Below are positions 9,358-17,776 of a DNA stretch of 64,000 nt, in pieces (position 1 is the first letter of the stretch; each line of letters opens with the position of its first letter). The notes beneath the pieces were generated by a model. That model had not been told where the DNA came from. It did no database searches and was given only the letters and a program-made list of their open reading frames with translations. The stretch comes from Falsiphaeobacter marinintestinus (GTDB lineage: Bacteria > Pseudomonadota > Alphaproteobacteria > Rhodobacterales > Rhodobacteraceae), in contig NZ_VOGO01000002.1 of the NCBI RefSeq assembly GCF_007923355.1, positions 434,001 through 498,000 of the forward strand, given 5' to 3'. A program made the position numbers and the translations under genes.

Positions 9358-9537
9358 CAATCGGTTTTGCCCGTCCATCAGTGCGGCTACGAGGAAAGCC
9401 AAATGTTCGAAGGCCACGTGCGACGATTTTCCCGAAAAAATAGAGGGTTGATGCCGTGTTTTGGTGGCGACACGATAATTCTTGACCTATGTTGCTTGTC
9501 ATTAGTTCTGCGAACCAATCCTATGGAGGATAGTGAT

Positions 9538-10026
9538 ATGAAGATTTCAAAAGTACTTGCGGTTGTCGGTGTCGTTGGCTGTATCTCGGCGTCTGCTGTT
9601 TCGGCTCAAGAGTTCGTCAAATATGGTGAAGCCCAGGGTTGGACTGTCTTTTCAGAGCCATCCAAAAAGACCTGCGTCGCCGAGATCGAGCGTGATGGCC
9701 TGCTGGTTCAGATGGGCGTTCTGAAAGATTCGCTTGGGTATATCGGTGTCTTCACAAAAGAAGACGATGCGAACCTTGGTGAGACTGGAAATGACCTGAT
9801 CATCGATCTGGACGACAAGACTTATCATGGTCCGGAATCGGTCATGCACAAGAACAGCCAGGGCTACAGCGGTGCGGTGATCACGGCGTCGAATCCTGAG
9901 TTCATTGCCGACATCGAGAACAAGAACACCATCAAAGTTGTTGATACTGAACGCGTTTTCACAATGTCGCTGGCTGGCACCAAAGCCGCTATCGCGATGG
10001 CGCGTGAGTGTATTGCGGCGCAGTAA
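9538..10026 (+). CDS. Secreted protein of unknown function (IalB-like features)
   Basis: A 162-residue protein with a clear Sec signal peptide: KISK, a hydrophobic stretch, and an AxA-type site before QEFVKYGEAQGWTVF. The mature part has two cysteines (in KKTCVAE and ARECIAAQ) and a pattern (GWTVFSEPSKKTCVAE) like the invasion-associated locus B fold often seen in alphaproteobacteria, but I cannot confirm the family. It is probably periplasmic with one disulfide. GGAGGA precedes the chosen ATG; earlier in-frame starts lack such a site. A strong terminator follows, so it is probably monocistronic. It is divergent from the RTX gene. Confidence 0.7.
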   Translation: MKISKVLAVVGVVGCISASAVSAQEFVKYGEAQGWTVFSEPSKKTCVAEIERDGLLVQMGVLKDSLGYIGVFTKEDDANLGETGNDLIIDLDDKTYHGPESVMHKNSQGYSGAVITASNPEFIADIENKNTIKVVDTERVFTMSLAGTKAAIAMARECIAAQ

Positions 10027-10050
10027 CACCTGCTGAACGCAAAAGTTTGA

Positions 10051-10083
10051 CGACCGCCGGATCCGTTCCGGCGGTCGTTTTTT
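10051..10083 (+). terminator. Intrinsic terminator after the secreted-protein gene
   Basis: CGACCGCCGGA (10051-10061) pairs with TCCGGCGGTCG (10067-10077) around a 5-base loop and is followed directly by six T residues. Confidence 0.92.
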
Positions 10084-10300
10084 GTTTGTGACACCGGCGG
10101 CGCCCCTCTCTGCCAGACGCCGGAATTGTCCGTTTTGTACCGAGCTTTCGAGGCGGTTTGGCGGTTTTGTACATCGGATTTCGGGGCAAAGCTTACCTTA
10201 ACGTAAGGCAACGCAAAGCTTGCCTGAGGGTCAAAATCCCGTTACCGCGAACCCGCGTCAAGTTGGCGCATGATTTTTTGTAACAGTAGGAATGAGTACC

Positions 10301-10609
10301 ATGATGGAACTGATAATCTCGCTCGTCGCGGGCGCCGTGGGTGGCAATGTGGCCGGTGGCGCGATCAAGAGCATCGACCAGGGCACGCTGATCAACTCGA
10401 TCTCGGGAATCATCGGTGGCGGCATTGGCGGCCAGATCCTGAGCGCGGTTCTGGGCGGAGCAGGGGCTGCGGCCACGGGCGATGCGTCGATGGCGGCGGG
10501 CGGTCTGGATATCGGCGCGATCATCGGTCAGGTCGCGGGCGGTGGCGTCTGCGGCGGCGTGGTGCTGGCGATTGTGTCGGCTGTGAAGAACGCGATGTCC
10601 AAGGGCTAA
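10301..10609 (+). CDS. Small glycine-zipper membrane-active protein, unknown function
   Basis: A short (about 102-residue) protein built almost entirely of Gly/Ala/Ile. It has two hydrophobic glycine-zipper segments (LVAGAVGGNVAGGAI and GIIGGGIGGQILSAVLGG), a small-residue linker, a third (GAIIGQVAGGGVCGGVVL) with a single Cys, and a basic tail (AVKNAMSKG). I recall similar short proteins in many bacteria, sometimes mislabelled as DNA methyltransferase; nothing here supports an enzyme. AGTAGGA lies against ATG 10292 but correctly spaced from ATG 10301, so I prefer the latter; 10304 is also possible. It stands alone, with hairpins on both sides. A role in membrane association or self-assembly is inference only. 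Confidence 0.7.
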   Translation: MMELIISLVAGAVGGNVAGGAIKSIDQGTLINSISGIIGGGIGGQILSAVLGGAGAAATGDASMAAGGLDIGAIIGQVAGGGVCGGVVLAIVSAVKNAMSKG

Positions 10610-10637
10610 GGCCCGCATCATCGTGAAGGTTACGAAT

Positions 10638-10657
10638 CGCCGCCTTTCGGGGCGGCG
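10638..10657 (+). terminator. Probable terminator after the glycine-zipper gene
   Basis: CGCCGCC (10638-10644) pairs with GGCGGCG (10651-10657) around TTTCGG. Only a weak T-tract follows (GTTTG), so termination may be partial. Confidence 0.5.
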
Positions 10658-10674
10658 GTTTGCGTTTCAAAGCC

Positions 10675-11424
10675 TCACTTCAGCTCGACGATGGATTTGC
10701 CTAGCCGGAAGGGCGCGGCGAAACTGACCAGACACAGCGCGATGACCTGCAGAATCAGGATATGCGCGTTGGCTTGCAGGTATTCCCATTCGGCTTTCAG
10801 TTTGGCGACCTGTCCGATCAGATCGTCATAGGCGCGTGCAAGAATCAGATAGTCGCCCGCGATGGTCGGGACCTTGCGGCGCAGCGTGTCGATTGCGCCT
10901 TCGGTGGCCGCATCGCGCGAGGTGAAGACAAGGAACTGATCCGGATCAAAGGCGTTGGCCTGATCGACCATCTTGCCCATGTCATCGCGCGGGCGTTTGC
11001 CAAACAGGAAACCCAACCCGGCCAGTGGCGCGACCTGATCGGTCACGGCGATGAACAGGGGCAGGTCGGCGTTGCTGGCGGTGGAGGCCGAGAGGAATTC
11101 GACCTTGTCGCACAACGTGGCGATATCGCTGTCAAAAGCGGGTTCGCAAAACCGCAGGCGGAAGCGGGCCGCATCCCGGTCGAAGGCGGCGGTGGCGGCA
11201 TAGGCGATGTCGATTTGGCGATCGAGTTGCGAGCTGTCGGTTTTATACAGCCCTGCCATCACCGCGACAAACGCGCCGATGCCACCCAGCACGACCCAGA
11301 CCAGATCGGCCAGCTTCCACGCCCGGTGCCCGGCGGGTTTGCGAAACAGAAACCCGGTGCCGATACAGCCCGCGATGAAGAACAGGATCAGAAGCGGGAA
11401 CTGATTGTCAGCAATGAACATCAA
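10675..11424 (-). CDS. Membrane protein of unknown function
   Basis: A 249-residue protein with two N-terminal transmembrane helices (about 8-28 and 40-62), a central soluble region of about 150 residues, and a C-terminal helix (about 220-240) ending in RLGKSIVELK. The soluble part has two cysteines (RLRFCEPAF and ATLCDKVEF) that could form a disulfide, and helical segments near 170-215. I do not recognise a family. It stands alone, convergent with the glycine-zipper gene and separated from the next leftward gene by a low-coding stretch. Confidence 0.65.
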   Translation of the reverse strand: MMFIADNQFPLLILFFIAGCIGTGFLFRKPAGHRAWKLADLVWVVLGGIGAFVAVMAGLYKTDSSQLDRQIDIAYAATAAFDRDAARFRLRFCEPAFDSDIATLCDKVEFLSASTASNADLPLFIAVTDQVAPLAGLGFLFGKRPRDDMGKMVDQANAFDPDQFLVFTSRDAATEGAIDTLRRKVPTIAGDYLILARAYDDLIGQVAKLKAEWEYLQANAHILILQVIALCLVSFAAPFRLGKSIVELK

Positions 11425-11817
11425 GGCAAGCCTCTGACCGCGGGAGTGTTCGGGGCAGTAAAGGCGGGTGTCCGTACGGGCGGCAAGCGGGCCTCACGCG
11501 GGTGTGTTTGGTGGTGCCTAGCTCTACTGGAAACCAGAAGCGATTTAGGTGAAAAATCCTGATGATCCACTCGGAAATGACAAGTTCATTCGCACGAGGT
11601 CAGTGCGGCGCAACTCGGGTTTCATTGCTTTCAATACGTTTGCGATCCTTAGGTGTCGACGACTACACGTAGTGAGTAGTTGTTGACTGAGGCAACATCA
11701 CGGATTGTTAGGAATTATTGCAGTTTTGAAACATGACGATCCGCCGTCGTTTTTTCGAGTCAAGGTTGGTGCTCGAATCACGGGTTGTATATTCATGGTC
11801 AAAGTCGAGAGGAGCTT
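11425..11817. other. Long gap without a supportable gene
   Basis: I see no convincing coding region or tRNA here. Composition falls from the normal high G+C at 11425-11520 to visibly AT-richer sequence. GACG-ATCCGC-CGTC followed by six Ts (about 11734-11753) is a small terminator-like hairpin on the + strand, with no gene upstream of it that I can support. Short frames on both strands overlap each other and look random. Confidence 0.5.
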
Positions 11818-11994
11818 CTAGTTTTCCGGGCCTCTCCTGGAAAAATAGTAGTTCAACCCCCGATCTTGATCGGCTGCAGCACGAAAAAAGTTCCAAAATA
11901 TATCAAGGACATAGATTGTTGATAGGAGGGCCGCAATGACGATCATCATCATCAAGACGACCATTGATATGTTGTCCAGCGCATCAAAAATCAT
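11818..11994 (-). CDS. Small single-pass membrane protein, downstream partner
   Basis: A 58-residue protein starting MIFDALDNIS, with one strong hydrophobic helix (about residues 11-34, with VVLMMMIVIAALL) and a charged, aromatic tail (FFRAAADQDRGLNYYFSRRG). Its ATG lies five bases after the stop of the upstream membrane gene, with GGGAGAG overlapping that stop as its ribosome site, so the two are probably translationally coupled. Low G+C like its partner. No family is recognised. An earlier start is possible but would read back into the upstream gene. Confidence 0.5.
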   Translation of the reverse strand: MIFDALDNISMVVLMMMIVIAALLSTIYVLDIFWNFFRAAADQDRGLNYYFSRRGPEN

Positions 11995-11999
11995 ATGTT

Positions 12000-12635
12000 C
12001 TACTCTCCCGAAGATGACGGTTTGTGACTGCGTTTGTAGATAGTAGCACGAAGTAGTGTTCCAACCACCAACGGCGGAAAAACACTCGACTGAGTGGCAG
12101 TAGTCCACCAACCGCTTACCATTGAAGACATTGCGTACAAGGTGTGATGACCGTTCTGACCAGTGAAGAGTAGCGGGGACTCCATCATTCCTGACTTAAT
12201 CATGAACTCTTTCATTAGAAAGGTAAGCAGCAAGATTGAAAAAAAAATTTTGGAGGCCTTTGGAAGTCGGAAGTCTTGGTTGTCTCCCATCGCGTTTGTT
12301 TCAAAAGGTTTAGATATTGCCGCAACAAAGTTTGTGTTCTCAGCCCAGCGGATTAGTGACTCCGCAGCTATACTAAGCCAGAACACACAAACGAAATCTC
12401 TTGGTTTTGTGGATAGATCAAAAACCCACGTTGTCAGAAAGAATATGACGAGCCATGCAAGCGTCCAAAGTGTGGACAGAAACAGTGCCGCAAACCATGT
12501 GGATACCCACGGGAAACGGGTCAAGTGCTTTTCAATAACTTCTAAAATACGGCCCGGTGGATTTCTTGAGATCACATTTGTACCCATTCTTCGCAGAATT
12601 CGCACAAAATTAATGCAAGAAATAATTTTTCTCAA
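12000..12635 (-). CDS. Multi-pass membrane protein of unknown function in low-G+C patch
   Basis: Up to 211 residues with about four hydrophobic helices: near 46-73, 85-100, 130-147 and 175-196. The N-terminus is basic and the C-terminus is basic and serine-rich (KRSHKPSSSGE). The first start is TTG at 12635, only 10 bases after the parE stop; ATG at 12587 is the alternative, and neither has a clear ribosome site. The gene is much AT-richer than both neighbours (21 of 60 bases are G or C in 12181-12240), which suggests acquisition by transfer. It is followed at once by a 58-residue membrane protein. I recognise no family for either, so this is an orphan two-gene membrane unit. Confidence 0.6.
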   Translation of the reverse strand: MRKIISCINFVRILRRMGTNVISRNPPGRILEVIEKHLTRFPWVSTWFAALFLSTLWTLAWLVIFFLTTWVFDLSTKPRDFVCVFWLSIAAESLIRWAENTNFVAAISKPFETNAMGDNQDFRLPKASKIFFSILLLTFLMKEFMIKSGMMESPLLFTGQNGHHTLYAMSSMVSGWWTTATQSSVFPPLVVGTLLRATIYKRSHKPSSSGE

Positions 12636-12644
12636 TAGCTTATG

Positions 12645-14603
12645 TTAAACATCCAACTCCTCCACAAACTTCGCGTTCTCCTGAATGTACTGGAAGCGCA
12701 ATTCGGGTTTCTTGCCCATCAGGCGTTCGACAAGGTCTCCGGTTTCTCCGGGTTCGTCTTCGTCAATCGTCACGCGGATCAGCACGCGGGAATTTGGGTC
12801 CATCGTGGTTTCTTTCAGGTCCTTGGCGTCCATTTCGCCAAGACCCTTGAAACGGGACACGTCGATTTTGCCTTTGCCGCCGATGCCTTTTTCAAGGTGT
12901 TCGTTCTTTTCGGCCTCATCAATGCAATAGACGCGTTTGGCGCCCTGGGTCAGGCGGAACAGCGGCGGGCAGGCCAGATAGAGGTGCCCGGCGTCGATCA
13001 TCGGGCGCATCTGGGTGAAGAAGAAGGTCATCAGCAGCGAGGCGATATGCGCGCCGTCGACGTCGGCGTCGGTCATGATGATGACCTTGTCATAGCGCAG
13101 GTCATCGACGTTGAACCTTGTGCCAAGGCCGACGCCAAGCGCCTGTGTGAGGTCGCTGATTTCGGCGTTGCTGCCCAGTTTGGAGCTGGCCGCGCCCAGC
13201 ACGTTCAGGATCTTGCCGCGCAGGGGCAGGAGGGCCTGGGTCTTGCGGTTGCGGGCCATTTTGGCGGAGCCACCGGCGCTGTCGCCCTCGACGATGAACA
13301 GCTCGGTCCCGTCGCGGGTGTTTGAGGAACAGTCGACCAGCTTGCCGGGCAGGCGCAGTTTCTTGGTGGCGGTCTTGCGGGCGGTTTCCTTTTCCTGACG
13401 GCGGCGCAGGCGTTCTTCGGCGCGCAGGATCAGGAAGTCGAGGATGGCGCCAGCGGATTTGGTGTCGGCGGCGAGCCAGTTGTCAAAGTGGTCGCGGACA
13501 GCGTTTTCGACCAGTTTTTGCGCCTCGACGGTGGCAAGGCGGTCTTTGGTCTGGCCGACAAATTCGGGTTCGCGGATGAAGCAGGACACCAGGGCGCAGC
13601 CGCCGGTGGTGAGGTCGTCGCGGGTGATCTGGGCGGCCTTCTTGTTGTTCACGAGTTCGCCGTAGGCGCGGATGCCTTTCAGGATCGCGGCCCAGAACCC
13701 GGCCTCGTGCGTGCCGCCCTCGGGGGTGGGGACGGTGTTACAGTAGGATTGGATAAAGCCGTCGCGGGACGGGGTCCAGTTGATCGCCCATTCGACCTTG
13801 CCGGGGGTGTTGAATTTCTCGCGGAAATCGACGGTGCCTGCGAAGGGGGCGTCGGCATAGGTGGTGGCGCCGCCCAAGGTCTCGGTCAGGTAGTCGGAGA
13901 GGCCGCCGGGGAAGTGGAAGGTGGCCTCGGTCGGGGTTTCGCCGTCGTTGATGGCGGATTTCCAGCGGATTTCGACGCCCGAGAACAGGTAGGCCTTGGA
14001 GCGGATCGATTTGAACAGGCGGGCTGGCTTGAAGCGGTGCTGGCCAAAGATCTGTTCGTCCGCGTGGAAGGTGACGGTGGTGCCGCGCCGGTTGGGGGCC
14101 GCGCCGACCTTTTCGACCGGGCCCAGCGGGTGGCCGCGCGAGAAGCGTTGTTCGAAGAGTTCCTTGTTGCGGGCGACCTGAACGATGAGCGAGTCGCTGA
14201 GGGCGTTGACGACCGAGGCCCCGACGCCATGCAGACCGCCGGAGGTCTCATAAGCGTCGCCCGAGAACTTGCCACCGGCGTGCAGGGTGCACAGGATCAC
14301 CTCAAGCGCGGATTTATCGGGGAACTTGGGGTGAGGGTCGATCGGGATGCCACGACCGTTGTCGCGGATGGTGAGGGCGTAGTCTTCGTGCAGTTCAACT
14401 TCGATCCGGGTGGCGTGGCCTGCGACGGCTTCGTCCATCGAGTTGTCGAGGATCTCGGCCACCATATGGTGCAGGGCGCGCTCGTCCGTGCCGCCGATAT
14501 ACATGCCGGGGCGCTTGCGCACCGGTTCAAGACCTTCGAGAACTTCGATCGAAGACGCGTCATAGGCCGGCTGGGCGGTGCCCGTGAGGAGATCGTCTGG
14601 CAT
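12645..14603 (-). CDS. parE: DNA topoisomerase IV subunit B
   Basis: A 652-residue type IIA topoisomerase ATPase subunit that powers decatenation of daughter chromosomes with ParC. The GHKL ATPase domain shows EILDNSMDEA, the DNGRGIPID box and the GGLHGVGASVVNALS lid. The TOPRIM domain shows ELFIVEGDSAGGSA, PLRGKILNV and the acidic DADVDGAHI. The C-terminus is the usual FKGLGEMDAKDL plus tail. ParE is favoured over GyrB by its length and the absence of the GyrB-specific insertion. It is divergent from the decarboxylase gene. The following membrane gene begins 10 bases after its stop but differs in composition. Confidence 0.95.
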   Translation of the reverse strand: MPDDLLTGTAQPAYDASSIEVLEGLEPVRKRPGMYIGGTDERALHHMVAEILDNSMDEAVAGHATRIEVELHEDYALTIRDNGRGIPIDPHPKFPDKSALEVILCTLHAGGKFSGDAYETSGGLHGVGASVVNALSDSLIVQVARNKELFEQRFSRGHPLGPVEKVGAAPNRRGTTVTFHADEQIFGQHRFKPARLFKSIRSKAYLFSGVEIRWKSAINDGETPTEATFHFPGGLSDYLTETLGGATTYADAPFAGTVDFREKFNTPGKVEWAINWTPSRDGFIQSYCNTVPTPEGGTHEAGFWAAILKGIRAYGELVNNKKAAQITRDDLTTGGCALVSCFIREPEFVGQTKDRLATVEAQKLVENAVRDHFDNWLAADTKSAGAILDFLILRAEERLRRRQEKETARKTATKKLRLPGKLVDCSSNTRDGTELFIVEGDSAGGSAKMARNRKTQALLPLRGKILNVLGAASSKLGSNAEISDLTQALGVGLGTRFNVDDLRYDKVIIMTDADVDGAHIASLLMTFFFTQMRPMIDAGHLYLACPPLFRLTQGAKRVYCIDEAEKNEHLEKGIGGKGKIDVSRFKGLGEMDAKDLKETTMDPNSRVLIRVTIDEDEPGETGDLVERLMGKKPELRFQYIQENAKFVEELDV

Positions 14604-14692
14604 GTCTGCTGCTCTTTTGTTCGTTTGTTGATCACTATTATGGCAGGTGCGACGGGTCTGGGGAAGAGGCTGACGCAGGATATGGGGCGGAG

Positions 14693-14713
14693 AGAATTTT
14701 CGTCGAAAATTCT
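14693..14713. repeat. 21-base near-perfect palindrome in the parE/decarboxylase gap
   Basis: Arms AGAATTTTCG (14693-14702) and CGAAAATTCT (14704-14713) flank a single T. It is AT-rich within a G+C-rich divergent promoter region. It could be an operator or one copy of a dispersed short palindromic element; only one copy is seen in this window. Confidence 0.6.
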
Positions 14714-14775
14714 TGTTGCGCTTGCGGCGGGACTGGCGCTTTTAGGGGCCGAACGAGCATGCGTGGAGATGGGCT

Positions 14776-16188
14776 TTGGACAAAGGCAAAGGTGGGTTGG
14801 ATCCGCAAGACTGGGATGCGTTCCGGGACGAGGCGTATCGGCTGGTTGATGCGGGCATTGCGCGGATGCGGGATGCCGGGGCCTATCCCTGGCAGCCGGT
14901 GCCTGAGGATGTCCGGGCAGGATATCAGATCGGCGACGGGGTCAGTGCTGCGCGGGTTGAGCGCGACGTGCTGCCTTTTCACGGTGGCAACACCCATCCC
15001 CGGTTTTGGGGCTGGGTTCAGGGCAGCGGGTTGGCCAGTGACATGCTGTCCGGGATTGCCGGGTCGGTTTTGAACGCCAATGTCGGTGGGCGCGATCACG
15101 GAGCCGTCTATATGGAACGCGCAGTGATCGACTGGGCACGGCGGGAAATGGGTATGCCCGAGGGCACCAGCGGCGTGCTTGTGACCGGCACATCGCAAGC
15201 GACTGTACTGGCCTTTGCCGCTGCACGGGCGCGCGCTCTGGAAGATGTGCGCAAGGCGGGTTTGGCTGGGCGCCGGTTGGTGGCCTATGCCGGGCAGGGT
15301 GTACACAGTTCGTCCACCAAGGCGGTTGAGTTGCTGGGGATCGGCACCGACAACCTGCAATACATCGCGATGCGCGACGGGCAGATTGACGTGGATGCCT
15401 TGCGCACTGCCGTGGCGCGGGACCGGGCAGACGGGGCCTTGCCGTTTTTGGTGGTTGGCACCGCCGGATCGGTAGACTTGGGATTATTTGATGATCTTGA
15501 CGCTTTGGCGGATGTCGCTGCTGACGAAGGGCTTTGGCTGCATGTGGATGGTGCCTTCGGGGCCTGGGCGCAACTGGCGGACGCGCCCTGGAGCGATTTG
15601 ACCGCAGGCATCGGGCGCGCAGATTCCATCGCGCTGGATTTTCACAAGTGGATGTATGTCGGATATGATTGCGGGCTGGTGCTGATGCGGGATGAGGCGG
15701 CGCAGCGCGCGGCCTTTGCGGCGCGTCCCGCGTATCTGACGGGGGCCGACCGTGGGCTGGCCGGGGGCGACCCGTGGTATTGCGATTATGGTGTGGATCT
15801 GTCGCGCGGCAACCGGGCGCTGAAGATCTGGTACGCGTTAGAGATGTTCGGGCGCGAGGCATTTGCGGCCGCGATCACCGACAATTGCCGGATGGCACGG
15901 TTGATGGCCGACGAGGTGCGGGCCCGCCCCGAAATGCATCTGGGGATGGAGCCTGTGTCGGCGATCTGTGTGTTCTCGGCGCGGGGCGGACTTGAGCCAG
16001 AGGCGCAGTCAACCTTGAACCAGAGGATTGCCGAGACTTTGCAGGAAACCGGCGAGGCGGTGTTTTCAACCACCAGTGTCGACGGGATCACGATGTTACG
16101 CGCGGCGATCACCAACCACCGCACGCGCGCCGAAGATGTGCGCGCGGCGATGGCGGCTGTGGATCGCTTGGCTGACGCGCTGGCCTAG
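14776..16188 (+). CDS. Group II PLP-dependent decarboxylase
   Basis: A 470-residue fold-type I PLP enzyme of the aromatic amino acid / glutamate / tyrosine decarboxylase group. Residues that fit include VLVTGTSQATVLAF (phosphate binding), HVDGAFGAWA (the Asp that bonds the pyridine N) and the Schiff-base lysine 291 in ALDFHKWMYVGYDCG. The substrate cannot be assigned; amine production from an aromatic or acidic amino acid is expected. The start is TTG 14776 with GGAGA 7 bases upstream; nearby ATGs are out of frame. Its TAG stop forms CTAG with the TAG of the convergent GST gene, so the two genes overlap by 4 bases. Confidence 0.85.
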   Translation: MDKGKGGLDPQDWDAFRDEAYRLVDAGIARMRDAGAYPWQPVPEDVRAGYQIGDGVSAARVERDVLPFHGGNTHPRFWGWVQGSGLASDMLSGIAGSVLNANVGGRDHGAVYMERAVIDWARREMGMPEGTSGVLVTGTSQATVLAFAAARARALEDVRKAGLAGRRLVAYAGQGVHSSSTKAVELLGIGTDNLQYIAMRDGQIDVDALRTAVARDRADGALPFLVVGTAGSVDLGLFDDLDALADVAADEGLWLHVDGAFGAWAQLADAPWSDLTAGIGRADSIALDFHKWMYVGYDCGLVLMRDEAAQRAAFAARPAYLTGADRGLAGGDPWYCDYGVDLSRGNRALKIWYALEMFGREAFAAAITDNCRMARLMADEVRARPEMHLGMEPVSAICVFSARGGLEPEAQSTLNQRIAETLQETGEAVFSTTSVDGITMLRAAITNHRTRAEDVRAAMAAVDRLADALA

Positions 16189-16802
16189 TCGCCGCCGGCC
16201 TGTTCCAGCGCTTTTTGAAAGGCGGGCCGGCTGCGCACCATCTGGTTGAATGCAGCAAGATTGGGATAGCTGTCTTCCAGTCCGAGCCGGGACAGGACGC
16301 TGACCGGGAAGCTGAGCATGATGTCGGCGGCGGACAGGTCATCCAGCACGAAATGGCCCGACGGGCGGATGACGGTTTCAAGATAGCCATAGTGATTGGC
16401 CATCTCTTGCTGGATGCGCGGTTGCAGCGGGGCTGCGGCCTCGCCCAGCCGAGCGGTATAGAGGTTCAGCAGCAGAGGCGTCATCACCGACCCTTCGGCG
16501 AAATGCATCAGTTCGAGATGCTGGATATAGGCGTCGCTGTCTTTTGGCGGAACAAGGTCTTGCCCGTGGCGCGCGACGATGGTTTCGACGATGGCGCCGG
16601 ATTCGGCGACGATCTGACCGTCGATCTCGATCACCGGGGATTTGCCCAGCGGGTGGATCTGCGCCAATTCCGGCGGGGCAAGCCGGGTGGTGGCGTCGCG
16701 TTCATAGCGGATGACCTCGTAGGGCAGGTTCAGTTCTTCGAGCAGCCAGAGGATGCGCAGCGAGCGGGATTGGTTGAGGTGGTGGACCTTGATCACGGTC
16801 AT
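16185..16802 (-). CDS. Glutathione S-transferase
   Basis: A 205-residue cytosolic GST. The N-terminal thioredoxin-like domain holds the catalytic-position segment NQSRSLRILWLLEELNLPYEV and the glutathione gamma-Glu binding turn PLGKSPVIEIDGQIVAESGAIVE. The helical C-terminal domain ends with FLVLDDLSAADIMLSFPV-like sequence (here HFVLDDLSAADIMLSFPV), the N-capping box. It is the second gene of a two-gene unit: its ATG overlaps the stop of the alpha/beta hydrolase by 4 bases. The pairing suggests detoxification of electrophiles, with the hydrolase opening or dehalogenating and the GST conjugating; that link is inferred. Confidence 0.9.
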   Translation of the reverse strand: MTVIKVHHLNQSRSLRILWLLEELNLPYEVIRYERDATTRLAPPELAQIHPLGKSPVIEIDGQIVAESGAIVETIVARHGQDLVPPKDSDAYIQHLELMHFAEGSVMTPLLLNLYTARLGEAAAPLQPRIQQEMANHYGYLETVIRPSGHFVLDDLSAADIMLSFPVSVLSRLGLEDSYPNLAAFNQMVRSRPAFQKALEQAGGD

Positions 16803-17686
16803 TCCTTTGTGGTTTCGGCCCAGTCGAGGATCGCGCGGGCTACGGTTTCGGGGGTCTGGTGCAAAAGCCAGTGATCGGCATCAGGGATGGTTATGCGGGT
16901 CAGGTCAGGGGCATAGGTTTCCAGCCCCTGGGTGGTTTCGGGCAGCAGCGCGGTGTCGTTTTCGCCCCAGATCAGCAGGTGGGGGCAGTGAACCGTGAAG
17001 GAGGCCACCGGAAAGTCGGGCAGGTCGGTGATGGGCTGGCCGGGGTCGGCCACGCGCAGCGGAGTTGCGCGGTACCAGTGGATCATGGTTTTCAGGCGGC
17101 CACCGTCATGGGACCAAGCGGCTTCGTATTCTTTTCGCCGGGTGTCATCCATCCAGCCGAGGTCCATGTGGGCTGAAAATAGCTGCATCAGTTTGGCGTA
17201 ATTGTCGGCGGCAAGATCGTCTTCGGAGCCGGGTTTGCGCAGGACGTTGATATATTGCGACGCTTGCGATTGCGCGCCGCCCTTGGCCAGTTCGCGCTGG
17301 AATGGGACGGAGTGGACGCCGTTGGCGATAATCAGGCGGGAGACCTGATTGGGGCAACGAATGGCCAGCCCATAGGCCACCGCTGCGCCCCAGTCGTGGC
17401 CCAGAACCGTTAGGGGCGCGCCCAGGTGGTCGATTAGGGCCGACATGTCGCGGATCAGTTCGGTAGCGGTATAATTGTCTGCGCCCTCGGGTGACCAGCT
17501 TTGGCCATAGCCGCGCTGATCGGGGGCGACGCAGTGAAAATGGTCGCTCAGCAGCGGGGCCAGATCATTGAAAGCGCCGCTGTATTCGGGAAACCCGTGC
17601 AGCATCAGCAGGACAGGTTTGCCCGGATCGCCCCAGTGGCGCAGGAAAAACGGGTGGCCGTTCAGGTTGACGGTTTCTGTGTGCAT
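16799..17686 (-). CDS. Alpha/beta hydrolase, epoxide hydrolase / dehalogenase type
   Basis: A 295-residue alpha/beta hydrolase. The oxyanion motif LMLHGFPEYSGAF and the nucleophile elbow VLGHDWGAAVAYG carry Asp rather than Ser as nucleophile, which places it with epoxide hydrolases and haloacid/haloalkane dehalogenases. The catalytic His is in IPDADHWLLHQ. The start ATG 17686 has GAGG 7 bases upstream; a GTG at 17713 would add 9 residues. It is translationally coupled to the following GST gene. The substrate is unknown. Confidence 0.88.
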   Translation of the reverse strand: MHTETVNLNGHPFFLRHWGDPGKPVLLMLHGFPEYSGAFNDLAPLLSDHFHCVAPDQRGYGQSWSPEGADNYTATELIRDMSALIDHLGAPLTVLGHDWGAAVAYGLAIRCPNQVSRLIIANGVHSVPFQRELAKGGAQSQASQYINVLRKPGSEDDLAADNYAKLMQLFSAHMDLGWMDDTRRKEYEAAWSHDGGRLKTMIHWYRATPLRVADPGQPITDLPDFPVASFTVHCPHLLIWGENDTALLPETTQGLETYAPDLTRITIPDADHWLLHQTPETVARAILDWAETTKE

Positions 17687-17776
17687 GATGATCCTCGCCC
17701 GAAAATACGACACCGGGCGACAGGGCCGCCCGGTGTGATAGAAACAGGATGTGTGAACCGTGGGAATGGCCCGCGA

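Noticed and set aside
11708-11939. Short overlapping frames on both strands in the low-G+C gap
   Set aside because: No ribosome sites, no hydrophobic or family pattern, and they overlap the better-supported 58-residue gene.
13488-14849. A long + strand open frame opposite parE
   Set aside because: Gly/Val/Ala-rich translation without family features; parE on the minus strand has all motifs.
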